Shown in pieces: positions 13,159-25,491 of a DNA stretch of 64,000 nucleotides. Location of the stretch: contig NC_050105.1 in NCBI RefSeq assembly GCF_902167145.1, positions 139,423,988 through 139,487,987 on the forward strand. Reading direction: 5' to 3'. The stretch is from Zea mays (taxonomy: Eukaryota > Streptophyta > Magnoliopsida > Poales > Poaceae). The first letter of the stretch is position 1, and each line of letters opens with the position of its first letter. The position numbers were made by a program, and so were the translations under genes. The notes below the pieces were generated by a model. It was not told the origin of the DNA and made no database searches. It worked only from the letters and a program-made list of their open reading frames with translations.

Positions 13159-14442
13159 TGATAGTCGCCTAGAGGGGGGTGAATAGGACGAAACTGAAAT
13201 TTACAAATATAAACACAACTACAAGCCGGGTTAGCGTTAGAAATAAAACCGAGTCCGCGAGAGGGTGTAAAACAAATCGCAAGCAAGTAAAGCGGTGAGA
13301 CACAAGGATTTGTTTTACCGAGGTTCGGTTCTCGCAAACCTACTCCCCGTTGAGGAGGCCACAAAGGCCGGGTCTTTTTCAACCCTTTCCCTCTCTCAAA
13401 CGGTCTCTCGGACCGAGTGAGCTTCTCTTCTCAAATCACTTGGGAATCAAACTTCCCGCAAGGACCATCACACAATTGGTGTCTCTTGCCTCAATTACAA
13501 GTGAGTATGATCTCAAGAACGAATGCGAAAGAAAAGAAGCGATCCAAGCGCAAGAGCTCAAATGAACACTACAAATCACTCTCTCTAGTCACTAAAGCTT
13601 TGTGTGGAGTTGGGAGAGGATTTGATCTCTTTTGGTGTGCTTTGCAATGAATGCTAGCTCTTGTATAGTGGTTGAAAGCTGGAAAACTTGGATGCAATGA
13701 ATGGTGGGGTGGTTGGGGTATTTATAGCCCCAACCACCAATCATGACCGTTGGTGGAGGCTGTCTGTCGTATGGTGCACCGGACTGTCCGGTGTACACCG
13801 GACATGTCTGGTGCGCCAGCCATGTCACCAAAGCCGTTGGGATTCGACCGTTGGAGTTCTTACTTCTGGGCCCGCCTGGATGTCCGGTGGTGCACCGGAC
13901 ATGTACTGTAGAGTGTCTGGTGCGCCACTACGCGCGTGCCTGACTTCTGCGCGCTCTGGAGCGCATTAGATGCCGTTGCAGGTGACCGTTGGCGCGAAGT
14001 AGTCGTTGCTCTGCTGGTTCACCGGACAGTCCGGTGTACACCGGACATGTCCGGTGAATTATAGCGGAGCAGCCGCTACAGATTCCCGAGGCTGCCAAGT
14101 TCCAGAGCCGCGTCCTCTTGGAGCACCGGACACTGTCCGGTGTATACCGGACAGTCCAGTGAATTATAGCGCGCCGGCTCTGAGAATTTCCTGAGGCTGA
14201 GGAGTTCTGCGCGAAGTCCCCTGGTGCACCGGACAGTCCGGTGCGCCAGACCAGGGAGCATTTCGGGATACCTTTTGCCTCTGTTTCGAACCCAACATTG
14301 GTCCTTTTAATTGGCTTGTTGTGAACCTTTGACACCTGTATAACTTATACACTAGAGCAAACTAGTTAGTCCAATTATTTATGTTGGGCAATTCAACCAC
14401 CAAAATTACTTAGGAACTAGGTGTAAGCCTAATTCCCTTTCA
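13159..14442 (-). repeat. Solo LTR of the element A family, nested in the A 3' LTR (1,284 bp)
   Basis: Read on the minus strand it starts TGAAAGGGAATTAGGC (14442) and ends CTAGGCGACTATCA (13159), the exact termini of the A LTR. It is flanked by the perfect 5-bp duplication ATAAG (13154-13158 and 14443-14447). No internal element sequence remains, so it is a solo LTR left by intra-element LTR recombination. It carries the family TATA box (about 13722-13732, minus) and CACCGGACTGTCCGGTG palindromes with mismatches. Its orientation is opposite to the host LTR. Confidence 0.95.
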
Positions 14443-14447
14443 ATAAG

Positions 14448-15650
14448 TTATACAGGTGCCAAAGGTTCACAACAAGCCAATTAAAAGACCAATGTTGGGT
14501 TCAAAATAGAGAGCTAAAGGCATCCCGAAAGGCTCCCTGGTCTGGCGCACCGGACTGTCCGGTGGCACACCGGACAGTGTCCGGTGCACCAGGGGACTTC
14601 GCACTGAACTCCTCAGCCTCGGGAATTTTCAGAGCCGGCGCGCTATAATTCACCGGACTATCTGGTGTACACCGGACAGTGTCCGGTGCTCCAAGAGGAC
14701 GCGACTCTGGAACTTGGCAGCCTCGGAAATTCACAACGGCTGCTCCGCTATAATTCACCGGACATGTCCGGTGTACACCGGACTGTCCGGTGTACACCGG
14801 ACTGTCCGGTGTGACTCCAGGGCAACGGCTACTTCGCGCCAACGGTCACCTGCAACAGCAATTAATGCGCGCCAGAGCGTGCAGAAGTCAGGCACGCGCG
14901 TAGTGGCGCACCGGACACTCTACAGTACATGTCCGGTGCGCCACCGGACATCCAGGCGGGCCCAGAAGTCAGAGCTCCAACGGTCGAATCCCAACGGCTT
15001 TGGTGACGTGGCTGGCGCACCGGACATGTCCGGTGCTCCATACGACAATCAGCCCCACCAAACGGCTAGTTTGGTGGTTGGGGCTATAAATACCCCCAAC
15101 CACCCACCATTCATTGCATCCAAGTTTTCCACTTCTCAACCACTTACAAGAGCTAGGCATTCAATTCTAGACACACCAAAGAGATCAAATCCTCTCCAAT
15201 TCCACACAAGGCTTTAGTGATTAGAGAGAGAGAGATTTGACGTGTTCTTTTGAGCTCTTGCGCTTGGATTGCTTCTTTTCTTTCTCACTTGTTCTTGTGA
15301 TCAAAACTCCATTGTAATCAAGGCAAGAGGCACCAATTGTGTGGTGGCCCTTGCGGGGAAGTTTTGTTCCCGGCTTTGATTTGAGAAGAGAAGCTCACTC
15401 GGTCGGAGGGACCGTTTGAGAGAGGGAAAGGGTTGAAAGAGACCCGGTCTTTGTGACCACTTCAACGGGGAGTAGGTTTGCGAGAACCAAACCTCGGTAA
15501 AACAAATCCTTGTGTCACACTCCTTATTTGCTTGAGATTTGTTTTGCACCCTCTCTCGCGGACTCGTTTTTATTTCTAACGCTAACCCGGCTTGTAGTTG
15601 TGTTTATATTTGTAAATTCCAGTTTTGCCCTATTCACCCCCCCTCTAGGC
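14448..15650 (+). repeat. Element A 3' LTR, remainder, truncated at the 3' end
   Basis: Continues from 13158. It contains a series of CACCGGAC(A)TGTCCGGTG palindromes (14548-14815, 14908-15035) and a TATA box in GGGGCTATAAATACCCC near 15084. It ends at ...CCCCCCTCTAGGC, without the terminal GACTATCA present at the 5' LTR end. The loss marks a rearrangement joint with the next LTR. Together with 13060-13158 about 1.3 kb of LTR is present. Confidence 0.9.
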
Positions 15651-15660
15651 TTTAGTGATT

Positions 15661-16942
15661 TCTAAAACCGGTTGAACCGGATTCCACCAGTCGGTTTTCG
15701 GTTCACTGGCGGACTCAACCGGAGACTGGACCGGTCCCAAATTCGGTTCAACCGGTTTCAAATTTGGTTCAACCGGTTTCAAATTCGGTTCAACCGATTT
15801 CAAATTCGGTTGAACCGGATTCAAAATTCGGTTGAACCGGTTTTCCAAAAATCTGCACACGACTTTTTCTGACAGGGCTGACTGGCAGACTGGCAGTGAC
15901 AGAGGGGAACAGTGCAGAAACCGGTTGAACCGGTTTTAGGTCCGGTTGAACCGGTTTTTGAACTGTTGCATAGATTTTGAGAAAACCGAAGTGAAACCAG
16001 GGTAAAATGGAAGTTTTAGATCAAGGATTTTGAGCTTTAGTACCAACACCAACCTTCTTTTTGGATCCCCCTTGATAGTACGACGATTCCTATACTCAAG
16101 TTAAATAAAATATAATTAAGTAAACTCCTTGAGTAAATGGTGTCTCATGTGTGATTTCTCCATGGTGTTGCTTCATAAGGATCACAAACATCCTTGTCTC
16201 ACCTTTTGAAGCAAACACAAAGCAAACCCTGTGACTTGTACCATTTCACCATATATGAGTTCAAATCATGGCTTCAAGTCACTTTACTGATGCATCAACA
16301 TATTATAACTCTTCATAGCTGATTAGTTCATCGACTTAGTGCAAGTACTCTCTTCTTCACCTTAGCCATGGTACCTCGGTCCACAAGCCGTCGCTTGGCC
16401 TTCACCTTCACTTAGTTCCTCGAAGCCCTTTCCTTAATATCTTCACCATATCAAGCCATTCTTGAGTCACATCATATTGAGCATCCATTGAGAGAATCAT
16501 TTCTTCAATATTGTGAATCTTGCTTGAATGTCATCTAGATATAACCGTTAAGATTAATCAAGCTCTAGTTTGATTCTCATAGAAGCATATATGGACTGAT
16601 AGTAATATGGTCAAGCCAATTCATGATTCCTCATATATCATTCACTCTGGCTTGACCAATCCTCTTAATCACTTCAACCTCTATTATGATCATATTTATG
16701 CATAGTGATTTCTCAGGACTTGTCCATATATTCAAACCAATATAGAGACCATATTATATCCATTTGCATTGTCTCACTGGTTATTTGACCTTGTGTTGAA
16801 CCTTGTTCACTGATCATTATACACTATTCAAGTATGTTCATCATACTGAATTTCTTGTTCAACACTTAGCAAACTTGTTAGACCTTTAAATGTGTTGTTA
16901 TCCAAATCACCAAAACTCACAAAAGGGATGAATGCACTTTCA
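15661..16942 (-). repeat. Truncated LTR related to element B (minus strand)
   Basis: Read on the minus strand from 16942 it starts TGAAAGTGCATTCATCCC and follows the element B LTR for about 900 bp. It then diverges into an array of CCGGTTGAACCGG / AAATTCGGTTCAACCGG words (15661-15960) where B has AGCTGAA words. The part with the TATA box and the LTR 3' end is missing. Its outer end lies in an RNase H codon stretch of the degenerate Copia element G; the next five bases, CATAT (16943-16947), would be one copy of its target duplication. The other copy was lost at the joint. Confidence 0.85.
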
Positions 16943-19900
16943 CATATATTCAATTTCTGCGGTAGACAGAGCAATAATAGCCTCCAAATTGCTTTCTAGC
17001 TAATAGCATAACCACTAGTGATGAAAACATAACCCGTGAGAGACCATCTCTTATACAAATCACCATCATAATCAAAATCAACATAACTAGTAAGTCCATC
17101 TCTATATTTTTAAATTACAAACATGGGTTAAAAGTACCTCGCATGGGTGAAATAAATCAGGAAGAGAACAAAGCATGGAATGCATAAGAGAACCAACTTC
17201 ACTAGAATATGGATGTCTAGACATGTACTCAATATCATCATCTCACTCTAGACAAAAAGTTGAGGATAAAAATGTAAAATATATAGCTAACGAAGTACTC
17301 ACTAATTATACATTATGTATAATATAACCTCACTCACTGAGGTATAAGTTGCCAGATTTTCTATCTTCAACAATTTCTCACACCAAAAAAAATCCCAGGT
17401 CCACCTAAGTTCTTAATCTCAAATTATTTACTCAATTGTCATTTTAATTTACCTATTTCTATTTTTTTCTAGAATATGGCTATTATATTTACCAATTAAC
17501 ATTGCTATATACCTTGGGAGCTCACTAGGAGAAGTTTCTTCCTTTTAAAAAAATCTATTTGTAATATATAAAATTTTATCCCTTGGCAATTTTACTAAAT
17601 CCCAAGTACCATTATTTTCATGTAACTCCATCTCATCTTGCATAACGGTCATCCAATTGTTGCAATTAGCAAAAGTAATAACTTCAAAATAACTAGAAGG
17701 TTCTCAATTACCTTCAATCTCTTATACAACACTCATATCATAATTATTATTACATTCTTCAATTAACCTTTATACGTCAGCTAAAAGGTTATGGAGGCAG
17801 CACATTAGGAGAAGAATGCTCAACAATTCGAGAAATTTCAGCAATAGATGCATCTTGAATAACAATATTGTCAATATTTGGTGCACCAATTAAGTGATCT
17901 GACTGTACACTTATTTTCTCTCTGAACGGAAGCATCAATAGATAGGTTATCAGGAAGCATAGTTTATTCATTGAAGATAACATTTCTACTAAGCACATCC
18001 TTTTGAGTTTAGGGATTCCACAATTTGTACACTTTAACATCAGGTTGATAACCAATAAATTTAAACTAGATAGCTCTAAGATTGAATTTATCATTATCGA
18101 CAAGAACATAAGTTGTACAACCAAAAACTCTCAATGACATATAATCAACTTGAGAATCAGACCATACCTTAAATGATTTTTTCTAGGCAATGTAGAATTA
18201 ATGATTAATAAGATAGGAAGCGGTGGAAGCTGATTCAGCCTAAAACACCTATTCAAACTTGAATTAGACAACATGCAACGGGTCTTAGATATGGTAGTTT
18301 TGTTCTAATGCTCAACTACACCTTTCAATTAAGGCATATAAAAAATAGTGTAGTGCCCAATGCCTTAAAACTTGTATATGCTTTAAACTCATTATAATAG
18401 AATTCCAACCCATTATCGGTGCATAGCTTTTGAACCATCTTTTAAGTTTGGTTCAATCATAACCTTCCACTCTTTAAATGTTGATAATGCTTCTAATTTA
18501 TATTTCAAAAATAATACCATACACCCATACCTTATGATAATAATCATAAATGGTTTTCAACATATATCGAGAACCACTAATAGAAGGATTGTGAGATGAT
18601 CCCCATGACTAAGAATGTATATGATCAAGACTATCTTTACTTAATGAGTAGAAGTATTAAATGACACACTCTTGTGTTTGTCAAACACACAATGCTCACA
18701 AAACTTTAGCTTATTGATGATATGTTCATCAAGAAGACCTCTTTTGTATAATTCGTGAAATGCTAGTTCACTCATGTTCAATGCATATGCCAAAGATTAG
18801 CAGCATCATAAGTATATGATCAAGAAATTATAGCAATAGTGATTGTAGTACCACGAAGACGATATAAATTTAGAGATTTTAATTTGCCTTTCATAATAAC
18901 AGGAGAACTTTTTGACTCCTTTAAAATTCCAACGCCACAAGAATACTTAGAGAAATGATTTTTTTTCTCAAGTCTAGAATATGCCTTACATCAGTCAAAG
19001 TTCTGATAATACCATATTCCATCTTAATTTAAATAGATCTGACTCCAACAATCTCACGTGGACTATGACCCCCAATCTAACAAAATCTTCACCTTTGTGA
19101 GAATCGTAGGTGACAAACAAATATCTATAGTGCGCATATGAAATGAAGCAACAGAATCAAGAATTCATTCATCACCACTATTTTCACATCTGGCAAAAGC
19201 AACAAGTATCTCACCATTATTATCTCCAACAACAAAATTATTATCTTCATCATTAAATTTATCTTTCTCTCTATATGTACCAAATCTAATCTCTTTGTTT
19301 TAAATATATAACACTTAGTTATAAAATGATTGAATTTCTTGCTATACTTGTAGAATTTATCTCTCTTAGGCCTTTGTAATCATTAGAACTTTTGCCTCTA
19401 TTGCTATTGGTTGATTTATTTTGTTCTCCCATCAACAAACAAAACTTCTTGATTGAAAGGGAAACCTTTTAGAAGATACCATCTATTTCATATTTTCCTT
19501 GCAGCCCAAAGCCTCAGAAACCTCATTCATCATTAGATTATTATGACTATATAACAATGTATCTCTAAAGTTTATAAAAGAACTAGACAAAGAGCATAAA
19601 GGACTCAAATCCTCATGATCATAATCTACCTCTATAACATGTAGATTTGAAATAAACTCTTTGAAGACTAAAGGATGGTTAAGCATAGAACCACACTTTT
19701 TCAACTTGTGCGTGTATAACCTCATTTCTATATGTATCTTGCTTGTCAAATCTTAGACATATAAATCAACTCTACATTGAGTGTAAAGCAACTACAATTT
19801 ACTCTTACAAACAATCTTGCAAAATATTATTTGAACTATGAAGTTGAGTTTGAGTCAAGATCTTATGATTTTTTTCTCTTTCCCTCACCGGACCAAGATT

Positions 19901-20556
19901 TTGAATCTTTTTATCGGATTTATCGAGGGACATCATCAACTATATCCTATATAAGAATAACCTTCATCTTGACTTTCCATAGAGATAACATTCTGTCCTA
20001 ATCCGGAGGTGGAAGATCATACTTCATAAATATATCAAAGAAATAACAATAATAACTAGAAAAATATAATATGTAGAAATTTAGATGTAACTCTAGCAAA
20101 ACCTAACTTATGTATGTTCAGCAATGAACTTGAAACATTTTGGTAATCTCCTTGGCCGCATATAGTTAACAAGTTAAAATAGGTTTTTCTCCACTGCTCG
20201 TCAACAATAGCAAGGCAAGAGAAATTTGTTATTTTTCCTCAATTTGTGTGCACATGATGATAGGAACACAACAACTCGGTCTCACAATTTTTGCGAATAG
20301 GTACTGCAACAACATGAGCTTTTTCTTCTTTTACAAATGGATGTGATATCACCGAGTAAAATTCAGAAACAAAAATCAACTCCGCCTCTTGAATGCAACA
20401 TTTACAAATGAATCAACACCACCACTAATCAATGACGATACAGAAATCGTTTGTCTCGAAGACGCCGAACAGTAGATCCAAACGCATGGAACATCACAAT
20501 AAACTTGCAGATCGATTTAGACACTATTTTTTAATCTCATGTGTTGCTTTGATACT
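16943..20556 (-). pseudogene. Element G: old degenerate Copia retrotransposon (gag-pol remnants)
   Basis: Many stops and frameshifts, but a Copia order is recognisable on the minus strand. Gag-like (19749-19483): residues resembling RLYTHKL...HPLVFKEFISNL...DHEDLSPLCSLSSS. Protease-like (about 19215-19150): a W-L-D type motif. Integrase zinc-site remnant (about 18710-18670): KFCEHCVFDKHKSVSF. Integrase C-terminal stretch (about 18060-17960): KVYKLWNPKTQKDVLSRNV in a broken frame. RNase H (17250-16943): SEVGSLMHSM, RWSLTGYVF and ALSTAEIEYM. A PBS-like ATCAAAGCA near 20545-20555 suggests the 5' end of the internal region. It is not a Sirevirus. The RNase H end was cut by the LTR at 15661-16942. 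Confidence 0.75.
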
Positions 20557-22466
20557 ACTTGGTACGAAATAAAACTAAATATGAATCAAACATGATAAAC
20601 TAAATTTTACATGGAAAACCATTGCTAGAAAAACCAAGTACATTATTCGATAATCTTCATTATATGAGAAGAGTTTATAGAGCACCAATAATATAGTGAG
20701 TGGTCTATCTTATAATGTAACTTAGAATATATATAGGGCGGCACTATTCGTTACCCCAGGTGATGCACACTCACCCTAAAATGACTCACAAAAATCACGA
20801 ATAACTTAAATTTGCTAGGTTAGTGTGTGATCATCACCTAGAGTGATGAATAGCGCACACGCACACATACACACACTGTGTGTAGACACACATGGTAGCG
20901 TTATTCATCACCTGAACCAACCCCCACCGAACCACCCATGCGCCAGCTAGCATAGCCAAATTGATTTCCCTCCAGATGCCTCGCGTCACCGTATGTAATT
21001 AGTCTAACTCTGCTCTGATCCAATCTTTGCACCATCGTGCCACCCCCAACGACCGTAATTTCTCGCCATCGCACCTCCACTCATCCGCTGCAGCTGTCAC
21101 CTACCATCCTCGACTCATCACCTTGAATGAATGAAAGTAAATCTTGAATGTTTGAAGTAAACCATGAATGATTAAATTAAATATTAAATGGCTGAAGTAA
21201 ACTTGACTGAATGACTATTTGTTCTTGTTGTATGTTGAAGTAAATCTTGAATGGCTAAATTAAAACTTGAACGACTGAAGTAAGCCTTGAATGCTTACAT
21301 ATTTGTTACTGTTGTATGTTAAATAAGCCTTGAATGGCTGATACAATCCTTGAATTGTTGAATATTTATTGGTGCGTGCTACAGACGGATGGCAGATCAG
21401 CTCCGTTAATCACGGACGGACCTGATCGGCTGATGTGGTTGGTTCTCATGTAGTTGGTCTCTGGTGGGATGGTCCGATTGGATACTTTGGTTCAGGTGAT
21501 GAGCCATACGTCCCACCACTCTAGGTGATGATTAATGCTTTTTTTTGTTGGCATGTGGCTGTGAAAAAAACTGTTGTGGGCTGTGAGTTGTGAAAAAAGC
21601 TGTTGTTGGTTATGAACTGTTAAAAAACTAAAAACTATTTGGTTAAACTACTAAAAATCGTTAAAAGTTTTTCGATATATATATGTTTTCACAGTTTCAT
21701 CTGAAAGCCACTAAAAGCAAGTCTATAGGTGTTTTTATTTTTGTACTATGAGAAAATCGACTTTTAGAAAAAGCTACTTCCTGGATCCACCTCTTTGATT
21801 TGACTTTTGGTTTTTAGTGGATAAAAGCCAAACCAAACACATCTTAAGATGAACGAACTCAAGTTTAATACCAAAAATAAATATTAGCAAAAATCACGTT
21901 AAAATTTGGACCGTGATCCAAACATAGATCAGCTAGCACCTATCTGACAGCTGGTAGCAGAAATTAATGTCAACGACATCGTGAAACTTTCTCTTGCCAT
22001 GCATGCATGCACGTGAACATCAAGAGTAGGATATATAAGCTAAGCTACGTCGGCCATCAGAACTTTTCACAGTCAAAACTTGATATCCACTCCACTGAGC
22101 TAACCAGTCAAAACATCTATATATGTGGTCATTGATGATGTCTCATATGTGGTGATCACTAGAAGCAGCTTGAAGGTCAAGAAAATGGACCCAACTTTTA
22201 TGTGGGGAAACATAAACTAAAGGTGTTTTGTCTGTGTTATTTTTTGAAAACAAATTTCATATTTTGACGAAATAAATATGAAAACGCCTAGGATAACTTA
22301 ATTTCATATTTCCATATTAATAAGAAATACATGGACACATAATCAATTCTAAAAAGTTTTTGAACTTTTTCAAGATAGATTATTCCATCGTTTTTTTTTC
22401 AAGTATTTACATTGTGTACTTCAATTAACCAAGAATTGATAGTGCTACTTCCAAAATTGTCCACAT
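20557..22466. other. Non-coding stretch; possible LTR remnant of G and small MITE-like pieces
   Basis: No gene is visible. Sequence next to the PBS-like site (20557-20750) could be the LTR of element G, but no termini can be fixed. Near 20749-20905 GGTGATG/CATCACC words repeat in both orientations beside a CA-rich simple repeat (about 20858-20885). The stretch 21545-21850 has the AAAAGCC...CCAAACCAAACAC composition common in grass MITEs. None can be delimited. Confidence 0.4.
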
Positions 22467-23814
22467 CACTACTGGAATCAGCGGCTTCGCCGCATAAATA
22501 CGTTCGGCAAATCGTTTTCTGAGTGCCACACTCGGCAAATGGTACACTACAAAAAAATAATGCCAAAGGACTTTTGACGAGTGTTTTCGGCACTCGGCAA
22601 ACAAAATCACTCGATAAAACAAAAATTAAAGCCCCCCCCCCCCCCAAATAACATTTTTTGTTAATTGGGGAGGCACCAACCAGCGCAATTACCAACATTT
22701 TTCACAAGCTTCGCGGCCAATGGAATTCAAACTCGTGACCTCCCTCTCGTGCATGATCTCCTCTACCACTCCACTCCTATCTCCATTGTATTTATATTAC
22801 GTTTTCTTTCCCCCACAAATTATAATAAATCGAGTGTAAATTGGTTGTTTGGGACACTAGATGAATTCAAATAAAAAACTTATTAACTACAAAGTCGCAT
22901 AATTTTTTGAGATATATAACTTTTATTTAAGTGGTTTCTTCATCTAAGGTTGATTACAAATTTTGAATTTCAAATTTGAAAACTTCAATCATATTTTTCT
23001 ATGAAAAGATAACTTCAAATAAAAAGTTGTCAACTATAAATTAAAATATCGTTTGGAGATTGACAACTTTCATTTCGGTGTTTTTTCCATCTAAGGTCGT
23101 TTAAAAAATTCAAAATTTGAAATTTTGAAATTCTGCATGACAAGATGATTTTAAGTTAAAAAGTTGTCATGTACAAAGTTTTATAACGTTTCTACTTGCA
23201 ACTTTCGTTTTGGTGGTTTTTTCGTCCCAGGTCGTTTTTAAATCAGACATAGTTTTTGTTGGACAAAAGACTTCAAATTTAAAGGTTGACAACTACAAAA
23301 TTCTATAACTTCTTAATATATACAAACTTTACTTTGGTTGTTTGATAATTTATTCATTCAACATGGTGGTTTTAACATTATTCATAAATCTGATACATCT
23401 CTTATAGTTTCATAAACTAAAGGAGAGATATATAAGTTTTTGTGAACAAAATTACTTTTATTTTGTTATATGAAGAAATGATCGAAACAAAAATTGTACA
23501 TCTTGGTGAATACAACTTTGTAATTGAAAACTTTGTCATTTGAATTAATATACTGCTTCAAAATTTCAAAATATGATTTGAAAATTCCCGTTGCCTAGTG
23601 TCGAAAAAACACTCAACAAATAAGCGTTTTTCTTAGTGTAAAAAAAATAATCAGCAAAGAAACTCTTTAACGAGCGTTAAACAAACACTCGACACATTTA
23701 TTTGTCGAGTGTTTTTTATTTGGTACTCAACACAAAAAAAGCTTCTTTCCGAGTCTCCGAAAAAAACCTTGGTAAACCACTTAGTACTCGGCCAAGAGCT
23801 GAATTTCGGTAGTG
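22467..23814. mobile_element. CACTA-type (En/Spm-like) non-autonomous DNA transposon
   Basis: The right end reads CTCTTGGCCGAGTACTAAG...CACTACCGAAATTCAGC on the minus strand (23814 inward). The left side offers two CACTAC starts: 22467 (CACTACTGGAATCAG) and 22545 (CACTACAAAAAAATAATG). Subterminal CTCGGCAAA and ACTCGGCAAA words are repeated at both ends, a CACTA hallmark. Taking 22467, the flanking trinucleotides are CAT and CAG; taking 22545 they are GTA and CAG. Neither gives a perfect 3-bp duplication. The element has no transposase coding sequence and includes a 14-base C run (about 22633-22646). Confidence 0.65.
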
Positions 23815-24195
23815 CAGGATAGACTGTGCATGGGTCGTATTTGTGCACTGTAATATATATGTTCAACAGTGTAGTATTCTGTGAAAGGGTTTTGTAACTG
23901 CTAGGTTACGAGAGATTTAGTAGCACATCACGAAGCGCACATAAAAAATCACACCGTTTGATTAATCATGGTTTGCTTCCACCTATTGAATGACGACATA
24001 TATAGCTCCAGCTTTTTTGTTGCACCTGCATGTGAATTATATTTATACCTTATTCGACTCAAGCGCAGATGAGCATGGTTGGTCGTCTCGCAACGTGCAT
24101 GTGTGCGTGTGTCGCACTGCGCGTATACATTCTGATGGTAGCATACGCATGTGCAGAGCAGACATCGATAGGTCAGTAGTTTGACTGGGACCATC
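23815..24195. other. Short non-coding interval
   Basis: Nothing recognisable between the CACTA end and the LINE poly(A). No ORF with family resemblance. Confidence 0.5.
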
Positions 24196-25491
24196 TTTTT
24201 TTTTTAAATAAAAATTACTGTAGGGGGCCTACAGTATTTTATTGCTTAAGGAGACAAGAGTGGGGTGAAGATATAGGAGGGTAAGTACATAAGAGAAAAT
24301 TAGAGTTACAGAACAGAATAAAGAAGCTAGGTTTTAATTTTATCTCCTATTACTGGCTTAACTCGATGACTAAGAAGGTTCATTTCAGATTTGAACATAT
24401 CTCGACAACCTTCCACCGTGGGCGGAATCTCATTGAACACCCAATTATTTCTTCATTTCCAGATGCACCAGGTCAATAGGATTATAGCTTCAAGTTTCCA
24501 AGGGACTTGTCAACGTCTTCTGATGCGTAAAATGGTGTTGAATAGATCCGCAGAGCGTGAAGAAGAGATTTCAACCAAGAACCAACATCTCTTAGCAAAG
24601 TTGCATCGAAAAAAAAAGATGAATGGCCGTCTCTTCAACTTGAAGAATACAGTTGTCACAGAAGTAAGAATCCAGAAACATAGATCGCTGCCTTAGAAAA
24701 GCTCTGGTATTTAATATGTCCTTCAGTAGTAGCCAAAAGAACACCTTGTGCTTGGGTTGACATTTGGATTTCCACAACCAAGAAAAAATGGGATATGTCC
24801 ACTGGTTGCCCATTAAATGAGAATAAATCTTTTGTGAGGAAAATAGGCTAGAAGAAGTAGAGCAGCTCCATTTGTCTCTCTGATTATTATGAGGGAGATT
24901 ATCCAAGCAATCATTCAACTCTTGAAGTTGAACAAAGGCTTCAATGGACAACGGTGCATGGAACAATTCTTGAGAGTCAACCAATCTTGCTTGTAGGACA
25001 GTGATGTCTTTGCAAGCAGAAAAGGACCAAAGTTCTGGATACTGTGTTGATTTGGGAATACCATCCCAGTTATCGTGCCAGAGTAGTGTTGTTTTTCCAT
25101 CTCCAATTTCAACCCTAGCAATACTCTTAAATGATTCAAGCGTTTTAAGGACATCACGCCACCAAAAAGAACCAACTGGTTTATCCGAGGGCAGAGAGTT
25201 ACTGTAATGATTGGTCCAAACAATGTTAACCCATGGGATGCCAGTTCTGTTAAAAAATTATGAAGATTTTTCATGAGGAGGGCTCTATTTTGTAATGCCA
25301 TGTTGGTTACACCCAATCCTCCCTGAAATTTTGGCTTGCAAACCGAACTCCAAGCAACTTGAGGGGGCTTCTTAGCATTTAAATCAGCACCTCTCCAAAG
25401 GCAATGCCGTCTGAGTCTATCAATGTGTCTGATCACTGTTCTGGGGAGCTTAAGAGTGCACATGTAATATGCTGGGAGAGAGGAGAAGACT
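24196..25491 (-). pseudogene. LINE (L1-type) retrotransposon, 3' part: RT C terminus, zf-RVT domain and poly(A)
   Basis: Read on the minus strand, 25491-24915 encodes the plant LINE RT C-terminal region (YYMCTLKLPRTVIRHID, HCLWRG, WSSVCKPKFQGGLG, then NRALLMKNLHNF), with frameshifts later. A second frame (24984-24592) gives the zinc-binding RT domain: FSWLWKSKCQPKHKVFFWLLL and a C-x2-C...HLFF tail. A 3' UTR and an A-rich tail follow (T run near 24196-24206 on plus). The reading joins at SSLP with the LINE piece at 52712, because element E inserted here; AGACT (25487-25491) is its duplicated target. No LINE target duplication could be found by eye. Confidence 0.85.
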
